NCBI GenBank assembly: GCA_024275575.1
Contig: JAJRYV010000117.1
Coordinates: 1 to 64,000, forward strand
DNA from: a bacterium
GTDB taxonomy: Bacteria; Zhuqueibacterota; Zhuqueibacteria; Zhuqueibacterales; Geothermadaptataceae
DNA: 64,000 nt
Direction of reading: 5' to 3'
Positions within the stretch are counted from its first letter, which is position 1, and each line of letters begins with the position of its first letter. Positions 18,908-28,400 of this stretch are shown here, piece after piece. A model generated the notes under the pieces. The model saw nothing but the letters and a program-made list of their open reading frames with translations, was not told the origin of the DNA and searched no databases. Made by a program: the position numbers and the translations under genes.

Positions 18908-18940
18908 AAAAAAAAAAGCCTTTCCAAAGGGAAAGGCTTT
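18908..18940 (-). terminator. Intrinsic terminator (attenuator) upstream of asd
   Basis: On the minus strand the RNA forms an 11-bp stem AAAGCCTTTCC/GGAAAGGCTTT with loop CTTT, followed by a run of U (A tract 18908-18914 on the plus strand). It lies between the leader ORF and asd in the direction of transcription, so it can only act as a conditional terminator of the asd-lysC message. Confidence 0.9.
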
Positions 18941-18991
18941 AAATAGTCTGTTTCAAAAACCGTCATCGTATAGACTATAATCCACCTTTCC
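18930..18991 (-). promoter_or_regulatory. Antiterminator arms overlapping the leader end
   Basis: GGAAAGG within leader codons 25-27 (18985-18991) is complementary to CCTTTCC, the 5' arm of the terminator (18930-18936). Nested inside, ATAGTCT (18972-18978, at the leader stop codon) pairs with AGACTAT (18943-18949). Together they form a long hairpin incompatible with the terminator. A ribosome at the leader stop would cover both upstream arms and allow termination; one stalled on earlier Thr, Met or Lys codons would leave them free and allow readthrough. Confidence 0.75.
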
Positions 18992-19064
18992 AAAAACCGC
19001 ATGTACAGGTCATGGTCTTCATCATGGTCATTTTCATGGTTTTTGTGGTGGATTTAATTTTCAT
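18975..19064 (-). CDS. Thr/Met/Lys-rich leader peptide of asd-lysC
   Basis: The 29-codon ORF starts MKIKSTTKTMKMTMM and then includes TMTCTCGFW. It has 7 Thr, 6 Met (with the start) and 6 Lys, the end products of the aspartate pathway that asd and lysC feed, all but one within the first 21 codons. It ends with TAG at 18975-18977, 35 bases before the terminator stem. No strong ribosome-binding site is visible (GAAGAG lies about 10 nt upstream). The composition, position and competing hairpins together make this a classical attenuation leader. Metal binding through its two Cys is a less likely alternative role. Confidence 0.85.
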   Translation of the reverse strand: MKIKSTTKTMKMTMMKTMTCTCGFWKGGL

Positions 19065-19317
19065 TTTGTCGAATACTCTTCAGTTTTAAATTTTTATAAG
19101 GCCTTAAGATAAATGAAATTGTTCAAATTCCAAGAGGAATTTTAATTTATACAAAAAAATGTAAATTTATTAGTTCGTTAATTTCGTTAAAAAATATTCT
19201 GCCAGTTATCGTCGTTTTGTTCACAATTTTCAATGATTTAAAATGTAACAATTGCAAATCGCTGCCGTAGGAGTGACTGTTTAAATTTCATTATATGCAT
19301 GTTGAAGGGAGTATTTA

Positions 19318-21066
19318 ATGAAACGCATTTTTTCACTTGCTATTCCATCGTTATTAATTATACCCGCACTGGTTTTTGCCGGGAAAAAAGAACTCGCAAA
19401 AATCGTTCGGATTTATCCACAGGAAGTTCAGGTACAAGGCTTTGAATTATCCCGTGACGGCCAGGTTAGGATCAGGGCTGCCGGCGCTATGCAGAAATCA
19501 CGTTCGAACCAAGTTGTTTTTGGTTACGGCTGGATCATCAACGCCAGAACACGCGAACTGGTCTGGGAGATGAAATCTGAACGTATCGGCTCCAGGCATA
19601 TCAAAGTGCGTGAACAACACGATGAGATATCGCTGGGAAAAGGGGCCTATGAAGTCTATTATTCATCATTCCCGTATTACCGTTCGCATAAAAACTGGCG
19701 CTACGACGATGATTATTCCCTCGGGCGATTCATCGTCGGAATTCTGAAGGGCTTCGATTTTGACGATTGGGATGAAAATGATTTCGATCGTGTCTGCGAA
19801 AAATTTCACATTATCGTCGTCGGAGAGGGCAAGCCGCTTTCAAAAGCAGATCTTGAAAAAATCGCAAGGGAAAACTCGCGGGATGATATCGTGCATCTTT
19901 TCGCAGATCGCGATGATGAATATCTTGAGCAGGGATTTGAACTCATACGGGATATGGAGGTGGAAATCCGGGGCACAGGTGAGATTCGCGAAGACGGACG
20001 CTTCGACTACGGCTGGATCATCGATGCGGATTCGAGAAAAAAAATCTGGCAGATGGATTTCCGCGGCACAGAACCCGCCGGCGGTTCTTTAAAAAATCGA
20101 TTCGTCAAAGAAACCATTCTTCTCGATAAAGGGCGCTACGCCGCAATTTATGTAACCGATGATTCCCACTCCGCTGAAGCATGGAATGCGCCGCCACCCT
20201 ACGATCCCACAGCCTGGGGGCTGACGATTCGTGCAACCCGGCAGGCAGATAAAAAATATGTGAAAAATTTTGATTACGCAAAAGAAGCAGCACAGCAAAC
20301 TGTCGTTGCTTTGACAAAGGTTCGTGATGACGAATACCTCGAACAGGCCTTCCGCCTGGAAAAATCGGGGGAATTCCGCATTTATGCCATCGGCGAGGGC
20401 CGGGCCGGCGACATGTTTGATTATGGCTGGATCATCGATGCGAAAAACCACCGGCGGGTCTGGGAAATGGAATATGATGAAACCGACCATGCCGGCGGTG
20501 CCCGGAAAAATCGTATCTTTGATGATGTCATCGAACTGGATGCTGGTGATTATGTCGCCTGTTACCAAACTGATGGTACGCACGCATATGGTAACTGGAA
20601 CGCAACGCGTCCATACGATAGCCGGGCCTGGGGCCTGACGATTTACATCGCTGATGAAAATTACGATAGCGGTAATATCAAAAAAATCGAAGTTGAAGAA
20701 GATCAGAATCTCATCGCAAAAATCTGGCGCGTCCGTGACCATGCGAACAAAAAAGTGGAATTTCATCTCCAGGGAAATAGCGAAATCCGGGTTTATGCTA
20801 TTGGCGAGGGCGATCGCGGCGATATGTTTGATTACGGCTGGATTGAAAAAGAAAACGGCCGGACCATCTGGGAAATGCGCTACCGCGACACCGAACACGC
20901 CGGCGGCGCATCAAAAAACCGCGTCTTCGATGATACGATTTATCTCAAAGCCGGAAATTATACGCTCTATTACGAATCCGATGGTTCTCACTCCTTTGCT
21001 GATTGGAACGATAGCCCGCCTCGAGATCGAACCCGTTGGGGGATCGCTCTTTATAAAGTTGATTGA
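19318..21066 (+). CDS. Secreted protein with four ~120-residue repeats
   Basis: A signal peptide (residues 1-20, ending VFAG) is followed by four related domains, about 35-165, 200-315, 335-450 and 465-580. The recurring core is FDYGWIIDA...W.M...AGG..KNR....I.L..G.Y...Y.TD.SH....WN...P.D..~WGL, spaced the same way in repeats 2-4; repeat 1 is more divergent. The beta-rich pattern suggests a chain of beta-sandwich modules. Repeat starts carry DDEYLEQ.F.L. I know no family name for it. It is exported, with no sorting domain or lipobox, and is transcribed alone, divergently from the asd leader. Confidence 0.8.
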   Translation: MKRIFSLAIPSLLIIPALVFAGKKELAKIVRIYPQEVQVQGFELSRDGQVRIRAAGAMQKSRSNQVVFGYGWIINARTRELVWEMKSERIGSRHIKVREQHDEISLGKGAYEVYYSSFPYYRSHKNWRYDDDYSLGRFIVGILKGFDFDDWDENDFDRVCEKFHIIVVGEGKPLSKADLEKIARENSRDDIVHLFADRDDEYLEQGFELIRDMEVEIRGTGEIREDGRFDYGWIIDADSRKKIWQMDFRGTEPAGGSLKNRFVKETILLDKGRYAAIYVTDDSHSAEAWNAPPPYDPTAWGLTIRATRQADKKYVKNFDYAKEAAQQTVVALTKVRDDEYLEQAFRLEKSGEFRIYAIGEGRAGDMFDYGWIIDAKNHRRVWEMEYDETDHAGGARKNRIFDDVIELDAGDYVACYQTDGTHAYGNWNATRPYDSRAWGLTIYIADENYDSGNIKKIEVEEDQNLIAKIWRVRDHANKKVEFHLQGNSEIRVYAIGEGDRGDMFDYGWIEKENGRTIWEMRYRDTEHAGGASKNRVFDDTIYLKAGNYTLYYESDGSHSFADWNDSPPRDRTRWGIALYKVD

Positions 21067-21076
21067 TGCAATTATG

Positions 21077-21104
21077 AAACGGTTCCGGTCGACCGGTTTT
21101 TTTT
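21077..21104 (+). terminator. Intrinsic terminator after the repeat protein
   Basis: AAACGGT (21077-21083) pairs with ACCgGTTT (21092-21099) with one bulged G and loop TCCGGTCG, followed by a run of T. It lies 11 bp after the stop codon at 21066. Confidence 0.65.
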
Positions 21105-21398
21105 GTGCTCTGAATGAATTGTTCCTTCCCGGCCAATTTCAAAAATGTCAGCGCGACTGTCCGCTGCTGTGTCAACCGGTTCGTTTTGTTTCCTGTCCCG
21201 ATGATCTCCATCACCGGGAAAACCCTGCCTGAAAGCTTTTGAAAATTGTGAAATCCTGTGTCATCTTTTCTGGCATTATATTTGTGTCGACGTGATCAAT
21301 ATTTACGGGAATGCGCTAAATGACTTCTCCCTTTTTCCTGCAAAAGTTATTAGAACGGATTCGTAGACTCGGCTCATCTCATCTGAGGAATTTCACCT
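21105..21398. other. Intergenic region before the kinase-like gene
   Basis: No gene is evident here on either strand. The region presumably holds the promoter of the gene at 21399; GAGG at 21385-21388 is a plausible ribosome-binding site for its GTG start. Confidence 0.4.
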
Positions 21399-22559
21399 GT
21401 GCGTCATACTTCATCAGTTATTAATGTTGATCAAAAAGTCAAATCGATTAAACATGAATTAATCAATGTTGCCATTGCCGGAAAGCAAAATAAAAACAGG
21501 CAGGGTCGGGTTCAACCGGCGCAGTTTAAAATTTTTGACCATTTGCAAGAGGGGATAGCGGTTCTCGATGAAAAATTTCGCATTCGCTACTGGAATGAGG
21601 CATTGGCTGAGCTGGTTGCCGTCCCGAGTTTTGCTGAATTCGGAGACGATCTCTTTGCTGTGCTGCCGCCGGCTTTTGAAAATTTTCTGTTGCCCGGATT
21701 GCAGGAGGCGTTCTCGCTGGGGGAACCGCAAAATAATATCTGCACTCTCGGCGCTTCATTTGCTGAAAGAAGAGCATTCCGCTATCGCATCATTCCGCAA
21801 AACTGCGGCAAAGCGACAAAACGTCTCATTTTGACTTTGACGGAAATTACCGAAAGCTACCGTCTTAACCGGGAAAAAGACCAGCGGGAATATCTCGAAA
21901 ACTGGGGGATTTTAAGCGTCGGCGTCACGCAGGAACTGACGCAGCCGCTCGATGAAATTTATCAATTGAGCCGACAGCTGCAAGGCCATAAAAAATTATG
22001 CGGTCAGCAGCGATTACGAAATCAGCTCAAACAAATTGAGAAAAAGGTCTATCAGATATCCTATCTCGTACACAACCTCGTCGGTTTATCACACAATACG
22101 GTGCCTCATTTCTCCCGCATCAGCATGCAATTGCTCGTTGATGAATTGCAGCAGGCATGGTATGCCTGTGATGATGGCCGCAGACAATTCATCTTCGGGG
22201 AAGTGAACGATATGCCAGCCATTCTCGGAAATCGTGTTTTGCTGAGCAGTGTGTTGCAAAATCTTATGCGCATCGTCAGCCGCCTGGCGGGACGGGAGGG
22301 CCGGCCACAGATGTGTTTTGCGGCAATCAGCAACGAACGCCAGGTACGGATTTCGATTTTTAACGGTAAACAGAGCCTTGCAGACGCTGAGATTTCACAA
22401 CTTCTGGATCTGTTTTATAACCGTTCCAAAATCAGTCCGGGCACCGGTTTGGCACTGTTCATTTCCAAGCGTGTCGTCGAACTGCATGGTTGTTCGCTGC
22501 AGATTCATAATGACGCAAAACAGGGTACCGTGTTTGAAATTTTTTTACAACAATTTTAA
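21399..22559 (+). CDS. PAS-domain protein with degenerate histidine-kinase module
   Basis: A PAS-like domain (about 45-155, with IRYWNEALAELV) is followed by a dimerisation helix pair and a GHKL-type ATPase domain (about 250-386). The usual H-box HExxxPL is QELTQPL here (about residue 182), so the phosphoacceptor His is replaced by Gln. The N-box retains LQNL but lacks the second Asn, and the G1 DxGxG is replaced by FNGKQ; only the G2 motif GTGLALFISK is well kept. It may be a pseudokinase or sensory scaffold. No signal peptide or membrane segment is seen, and no response regulator is adjacent. The GTG start is the only good candidate. Confidence 0.8.
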   Translation: MRHTSSVINVDQKVKSIKHELINVAIAGKQNKNRQGRVQPAQFKIFDHLQEGIAVLDEKFRIRYWNEALAELVAVPSFAEFGDDLFAVLPPAFENFLLPGLQEAFSLGEPQNNICTLGASFAERRAFRYRIIPQNCGKATKRLILTLTEITESYRLNREKDQREYLENWGILSVGVTQELTQPLDEIYQLSRQLQGHKKLCGQQRLRNQLKQIEKKVYQISYLVHNLVGLSHNTVPHFSRISMQLLVDELQQAWYACDDGRRQFIFGEVNDMPAILGNRVLLSSVLQNLMRIVSRLAGREGRPQMCFAAISNERQVRISIFNGKQSLADAEISQLLDLFYNRSKISPGTGLALFISKRVVELHGCSLQIHNDAKQGTVFEIFLQQF

Positions 22560-22840
22560 TCGACCGAGCAAATGGCAAAATCGCCGGTCGGCTGTCGTTT
22601 TTGATTTTCTGCGAACAAGATTAAAAGCAGGTAAATCTGAAAAGGCTCCTGAGGGCAAAGCCGACATTCCTGTTTCGATTTAAGTTTTCTTCAAATTTTT
22701 TTCATTCCGCTACCAATAATGAATTTTTGACAAAAAACCACAGATTTCAAAACTGAATACAGGAAAGAAATATAATTTTGACGATAACCAATGAATCGAT
22801 AGATATTTATCCTGACCAGTTGAATGCGAGGAGGCATTCC

Positions 22841-24046
22841 TTGGCCGTTAAACGCTTGAAATATACCATTCTGTTCTCTCTTTCAGTTTTCTTCGCCGCT
22901 GTGCCGGCAATAGCGCAGATCAATGGCAGTCGCGGGCTGATGAATGTTCGCTCAGCCTGGAATCTCGAACCCGGTTACCTTTTGATGTATACGCAGGCAC
23001 GCTTTTTCGGCCAGGTCGCAGAACAGATTAAAGCGAATGGCGATAAAAGTAATTACACGCTTTTCAATTCGCAGAGCACGCTCATTTTAAATTATGGAAT
23101 CAGCGAGCATCTGGAGCTGGCGCTCAGCCCCATACTCTATCAGGATACGAATCGCGGTATGAGCCAGTATAATTTTATCGATGATATTTATTTATTTGTC
23201 AAATTCGGTTCGCTGGGCGGCCACGGCAGTCATGTGAAAAGCGGGATCGACCTCGGTGTTCGCTTCCCGACCGGGGAGACGCATAATATCCTTTTTGAGC
23301 CTTATTCCACTGGTCGTATCGGTTTTGGCATCAGCACGAGATTCTCCTGGGCGGCGCGGCCATTTTATCCGGATGATGGATTGACACTGCATTTTAATGC
23401 CGGTTACTGGAATTATAATGATGTTGGAGAAAAACTCACCGACATACCCGGCAACGTCGATTTGGTGCGGGCGACAAAACCGACGACGGATTTTCTCTAT
23501 GGCGTCGGGTTGAATTATCCAACTTTGAAATTTGATTTTTCACTGGAATTTTATGGCAATATTTTTATCAGGCAACCGCCGGTGACAGCTTATAGTCGCG
23601 AAAATTCTGCTTTTATTTCACCGCGAATCCGCTACAAACCTTATCACTGGCTGAATTTTGATTTAGCCGGGGATATTCGCGTCATGTCTGTCGATGACGA
23701 AACCGATTTTACCTCACCGGGTGTTGAAGTCTATCCGGGCATGCCCAATTACCCACCCTGGCGTTTTAATATCGGGGCGCAATTCACCTTGCTTCCGCGT
23801 ACGACTTATACCGTGAGCGAACGTGATATTTTGATCCGCAAAGCTGGAGCGCGAAAAAATTTGTTCGAGCAGATTATTCGCGATAGAGATGAAACCGATG
23901 TGGCGCAAAAAGAAGTGGAGCGGATTAAACTGGAAAGACGTAAAGCCGAGCGGGAATTGCAACGATTGCAACAAATGATTTTGGAGAAATATAAACGTCA
24001 GCAGAAGAAAAAAGAGGATAACAAAGAGAGCGACAACGAGGGCTAA
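22841..24046 (+). CDS. Outer-membrane beta-barrel protein with C-terminal coiled coil
   Basis: A signal peptide (AVKRLKYTILFSLSVFF...AIAQ) leads into a beta-strand-rich region of about 290 residues with alternating aromatic strands, typical of outer-membrane barrels. The last 60 residues are a highly charged helix (ERIKLERRKAERELQRLQQ, then KKKEDNKE), likely a periplasmic or surface coiled coil. A TTG at 22841 is preferred as start because GAGGAGG lies 6 nt upstream and it gives a proper signal peptide; a TTG at 22778 would add 21 residues. No family name is recognised. Its function is unknown. Confidence 0.7.
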   Translation: MAVKRLKYTILFSLSVFFAAVPAIAQINGSRGLMNVRSAWNLEPGYLLMYTQARFFGQVAEQIKANGDKSNYTLFNSQSTLILNYGISEHLELALSPILYQDTNRGMSQYNFIDDIYLFVKFGSLGGHGSHVKSGIDLGVRFPTGETHNILFEPYSTGRIGFGISTRFSWAARPFYPDDGLTLHFNAGYWNYNDVGEKLTDIPGNVDLVRATKPTTDFLYGVGLNYPTLKFDFSLEFYGNIFIRQPPVTAYSRENSAFISPRIRYKPYHWLNFDLAGDIRVMSVDDETDFTSPGVEVYPGMPNYPPWRFNIGAQFTLLPRTTYTVSERDILIRKAGARKNLFEQIIRDRDETDVAQKEVERIKLERRKAERELQRLQQMILEKYKRQQKKKEDNKESDNEG

Positions 24047-24112
24047 CACCGTATCCTTTAGCAATGACAAACAGCTCGCATCACAACAATGCATTTTTCT
24101 ACTGCATGGCAG

Positions 24113-24141
24113 AAAGCCCGTCAAAATTGACGGGCTTTTTT
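24113..24141 (+). terminator. Intrinsic terminator after the barrel gene
   Basis: The stem AAAGCCCGTC/GACGGGCTTT is separated by the loop AAAATT and followed by a T run (24136-24141). It lies 67 bp after the stop codon. With flanking A and T tracts it may also serve minus-strand transcripts arriving from PorV. Confidence 0.9.
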
Positions 24142-24293
24142 ATAATTCAGCAAGTATAATTTGTACTCGCTGGGAATTTCAACCCCCTGTGCTGCCCCCA
24201 AATCAAGGAATCCTCAACGGAATCAATAGCGGGATTTTACGCTTGCCAGGCAAGAAGAAAATCCCGCCGAGCAGCCAAGTTGAACCGATACCA

Positions 24294-25328
24294 TCAAAAA
24301 CTCACAGCGAGAGAAAACCGGTTGATCGTCTGCAAACGGCCGAAATCGGCATAAGTATAATCCAGTTTCAGCAGTGTACTGGAATCCCACATGCGATAAT
24401 GAATACCGCCACCAATTGAAAATCCGCCTTCGGAATCCGCCTGGAATAGTGCATTATAACCGGTGCGCAGAAAAAGCATTTCGTTGAAGGCGAACTCAAC
24501 ACCACTGTTTATGCTCTCGGTATTATCGTTCGGATTCATAGAATCCAGCCCGAAAGTAATGCGTGTATTATCGGTTCTCATCAGTTCTCCCGCAATACCG
24601 ACACGAAAAAACATCGGCAGGGGAAAAGAATCCGTTTCATACAAGGCGTTGACAAATTCGACATTGCCCTGGCCGTTGGGATCGGGGTCGCGGCTGAAAC
24701 GCAGGTCGCGTCCGATAAGACGCATGTCGCCGCCGAAGTTTGAGATGCTGGCGCCGAGACGAATGCCTTTAAACGGGGTTTCAAACAGTGCGCCGATATC
24801 GATCGCAAAGGTCTGTGCTCTTTCGTGCCATATCGTTTGACGCACGTATTTCACATTGCCACCGAGGGAAAATTTATCTGTCAGTTGCCGCGCCAATGCC
24901 AGCGTTACGGCAAAATCGTTGGCTGAAAAGAGTTCGCCGGTGCCATCGGGCTGAATAATGGTACGGACTTTATCATCGGGAACACCAAGGTAGGTGATGC
25001 TGGCGCCCAAAACACCGATTCCAGGCAGCTCCATGCCAACAGCGAGAAAATTAAAATCCATATCTGCCAGCCACTGGTTGTGTACCGCGATCACCTGCAT
25101 GCCGGTGATGTTTCCGAGGCCTGCGGGATTCCAGTAAATCGAGCTGACATCACCGGCGATGCCGACGAACGCCCCACCCATAGCGGCTGCGCGGGCATCG
25201 ACACCAATTTTTAGAAATTGGGCCGCAGTTGTACCCGTCTTGGTGATGCTCTGCGTATTGTCAATCTGTGCCAGCGTCGGGGAAGCCGCAAACAGCAGAA
25301 TGAATATACCATAAATCAAGTTTTTCAT
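24294..25328 (-). CDS. PorV/PorQ-family outer-membrane protein
   Basis: The 344-residue protein has a signal peptide (1-20, ending LAQ) and the family's opening KTGTTAAQFLKIGVDARAAAMGGAFVG, followed by SSIYWNPAGLG and a FadL-like barrel to a C-terminal aromatic strand (RFSLAVSF). In Bacteroidota PorV is the type IX secretion shuttle; related UPF0164 proteins are widespread in FCB phyla. Its place directly after a large secreted protein and a TonB receptor suggests a role in export or assembly of the former. It ends 247 bp from the convergent barrel gene. Confidence 0.85.
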   Translation of the reverse strand: MKNLIYGIFILLFAASPTLAQIDNTQSITKTGTTAAQFLKIGVDARAAAMGGAFVGIAGDVSSIYWNPAGLGNITGMQVIAVHNQWLADMDFNFLAVGMELPGIGVLGASITYLGVPDDKVRTIIQPDGTGELFSANDFAVTLALARQLTDKFSLGGNVKYVRQTIWHERAQTFAIDIGALFETPFKGIRLGASISNFGGDMRLIGRDLRFSRDPDPNGQGNVEFVNALYETDSFPLPMFFRVGIAGELMRTDNTRITFGLDSMNPNDNTESINSGVEFAFNEMLFLRTGYNALFQADSEGGFSIGGGIHYRMWDSSTLLKLDYTYADFGRLQTINRFSLAVSF

Positions 25329-25468
25329 TTAGTTATCTCCCAAAGTCAGGTTGACTTGTTATTGATCAGTTGTCGGTAGTCAACTGCTCGTCGTCAGAGC
25401 GTGCTCTGAAAACATATGAGTGGCAGTCGGAACTTGTTCCGTCTGCCAATTCTTTGGATTCTATCTGC

Positions 25469-28400
25469 TTATTTAATCACTGCAAATCGGCCGATTTTTT
25501 CGCCCAGCGCTCCTGCATCCACATGATAGATGTAAATACCGTAAGCGATGGGGAAATTATCCTTGGTTGTCAAATTCCAATAAGCCTGACCGTCATCCAT
25601 CGCCGAACTGTGTTCAATCGTATCGACGAGCTCACCTGTTGTGGTAAAAATCCGAATGGTGCAAACCTGTGGCAGGTGCATGAAATACAAACGCCGCGCG
25701 CCGCGGTCAAATGGGTTTTGCCTGTCAACCGGTTCGATCACATTGGTGACAACATAAGGATTCGGCACCACGGCGATGTTGTCAAGATCGGATTTTGCCT
25801 GCGCGGCAACCACCTTCGAGGCACTTGTTTTAAAGCTGTAAACATCATCGGCGCCAAACGGCCGGTTGGTGGCGATATAGAAAACATCACCGGCGCCGGG
25901 CGCTATGGGCGCAACTTCTTCAGGAGCAAAGAATGTCAATTCCCAGATGCGTTTTACCGGGTCAGTATTCGTCTGCAGGATAATACGCTCGCCCGGTGAC
26001 CACAAGCTGTCCCGTGTCACTTCGTCGAGCATAATAAAGGTCAATTTTTCTGGAATCCTGCCGGGAGTCACATCCCAAACTTCGAAATTTGAACGGATAT
26101 GAGCAAAATTGGGATGCCCGGAATTGCTCACCAGTTCATCAAAAAAGCGAATTTCAAAATCACCGGGATATTTGTTGGAATTGATGTTGTTGAAAGGTTT
26201 GATGGGGCCGGCAATAAAATTCGTCTTGCTGCTTTCCGACCATTTGATACGCTCTTCATCTAATTTAAGTTTGGTATCCTGCACATAAATTGTCATGCCG
26301 TCAAAAATGGCATTGCCCTCTTCCTTTTTGAGCAATGTGCTCTCAAAAACCGGGAAATATGTATAAGCTGCCAGCAATGTATCCCGATCAGGAATCGCTC
26401 CATCAGGCAAGGCTTGCAAGAGGCCGTTTTCCGGCAGGAGCTCGAAATCCGTATCGCCGCTGTACACCTTGCCGCTCACCAAGCTGGTCAGCGCAAAGCT
26501 GCCGGCGTTGATATTCTTGTTTGGCAAACCGACATACTGTCCGCTTCGCGCCAGAATTTTGGCTTCGACCGGTTTGGTATCCTCAACAGTATAGCGCGTC
26601 GGGTTTTCCTGGAAAGTGATACGGAACTCATTATCATCCTCAAAACGCTGCGAATCGATGATGTCAATTTGAATATCTCCGGTTGCAATGCCGGATTCAT
26701 GTACGATGTTATTGCTCGTACCTGTATCCTGCAGATGTCCGTCTTCATAACCCGCAGAGGGCACCCGCGGAACCGCCTGGGCGGTATTGACATCAAAAAA
26801 TATCTCATTGGTCTCGGGATTTACCGTTATGGTTTTTGAACATTCGGATGGCGGCACGCCGAGACTGTCGCTACCGTGATCGTAGGAAACTACTGCGTAG
26901 TAATAAGTCTGCCCGTTACGCACATTATTTTCATCGACAAAGCTATGGCGTAAACCGGTATTATTTCCCAGGTTATAAGCGACGCCACGTCCTGGAAACG
27001 GAATATTGCTCAGGCCCATATACTCATTAATGAGGTCGAAACGCACCGGGGCGCCATTTTTATTTTTTAATGGTTCGAACAGGAAGCGCGAGCCATTGGC
27101 GTCGGTGATCACCTGCTGATCGAGAAAATTGGGATCGGTACTGCGGTAAAGAACATAACCCTCAAAATCTTCTTCCTCAGAGATGGGATCGAATGAACTT
27201 TCCGCTTTATCATCCCAGTACAGGGTTACCTTTTCATCGCCCGGCACGACGGTAACGATCGGTTTTCCCGGTGGTTTGGCAAATTGGTAATTGATTTCAT
27301 AGATTTGTTGTGCGGTTTTAGCATTCAGTGTCAAATCTTCGAAATCCTGCCCGACGATCAGCGCAATGGAAAAACGCCGTGATTCGCCGGCTTTCAGTAG
27401 GAACGTGCCTGAGCCATAGAGAAAAATATTGTCACCGGCCTGATCGATATTGGTGGTGTCAAAATTCCCGGTTCGCAAATAGTTATCAAACATATAGTCA
27501 TCGTTACGAATGGCGTTTTGTCCGCCGAAAGGCGGCCCGGCAAAACTGGTCAGGCCAATCTGGTCGGATTCATCGAGGTCGGTCCATTCAAAATTCGGTT
27601 CGCCCGGTTTGCGGATATCGAAAGGATCGCCTCCTGTGGGCACGCCGTCGTCTTCGCCTTCGTCACCGGTATTGGGTACACCGTCGATACCCACGTCATC
27701 TTTTTCAGGATCCCAGTCGCCGTCGTTATCGATCCCGTCTTCCATGCTTTCGTCGATCATGCCGTCGCCGTCATTATCGATGCCGTCGAACGGGTTGCCC
27801 GGGCTTTCGAGGAATTTATAACCGAAATATCCCGGTGTGATCGCAGAGTTATCAATGCTTTTTCCATCTTCATCCCAGGCATAAACCATGTTAATTTCAC
27901 GATCGAACAGCGCCAGGTCATCAGCCCAGTCGCTGGGGCCGCCAACGTGCGGATCGCCATACATGCCGAAGGTAACATCCTTGAGATCGTAATCACTCAC
28001 ATTGGTGACCTTGTAGATGAGAAAAATGATATCTTCCGCCATCGGGTTCGACCACTGGTAGTAGCGGTTTTCAATCTGGATACCGAGCCCGCGGCGGGTG
28101 GAATCATCTTTAAACGGATAATATTCAAATTCCCTGTTTGTGCGATCGTCGACCACAAAAAGCGATTCAAGGTCAGCATTGCTGGCGCCCTGGCGCAGTG
28201 CCCCCGGCCAGACGTATTGTTTGATTGCCGGATTGTACCAACCCTCCGGCCAACTGTCGGGTTTGCCGTCGCCGTCGCGGTCGATATCATTGGATGTTGG
28301 AATTTTATCACTTAAAGGATCACCGAAGGGAACTCCCTGATCACTGTAAGCCAGGGGTTGCCATGTCCAGAATTCACGCCCATCGAGAGAAATCTCGGCG

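Noticed and set aside
18880-19002. Longer start for asd giving 41 extra residues
   Set aside because: The extension reads through the leader peptide end and the terminator hairpin; the Shine-Dalgarno before 18879 and the family N-terminus support the shorter form.
22778-22840. Upstream TTG start of the barrel protein
   Set aside because: It would bury the signal peptide; GAGGAGG before the TTG at 22841 is a much better start signal.
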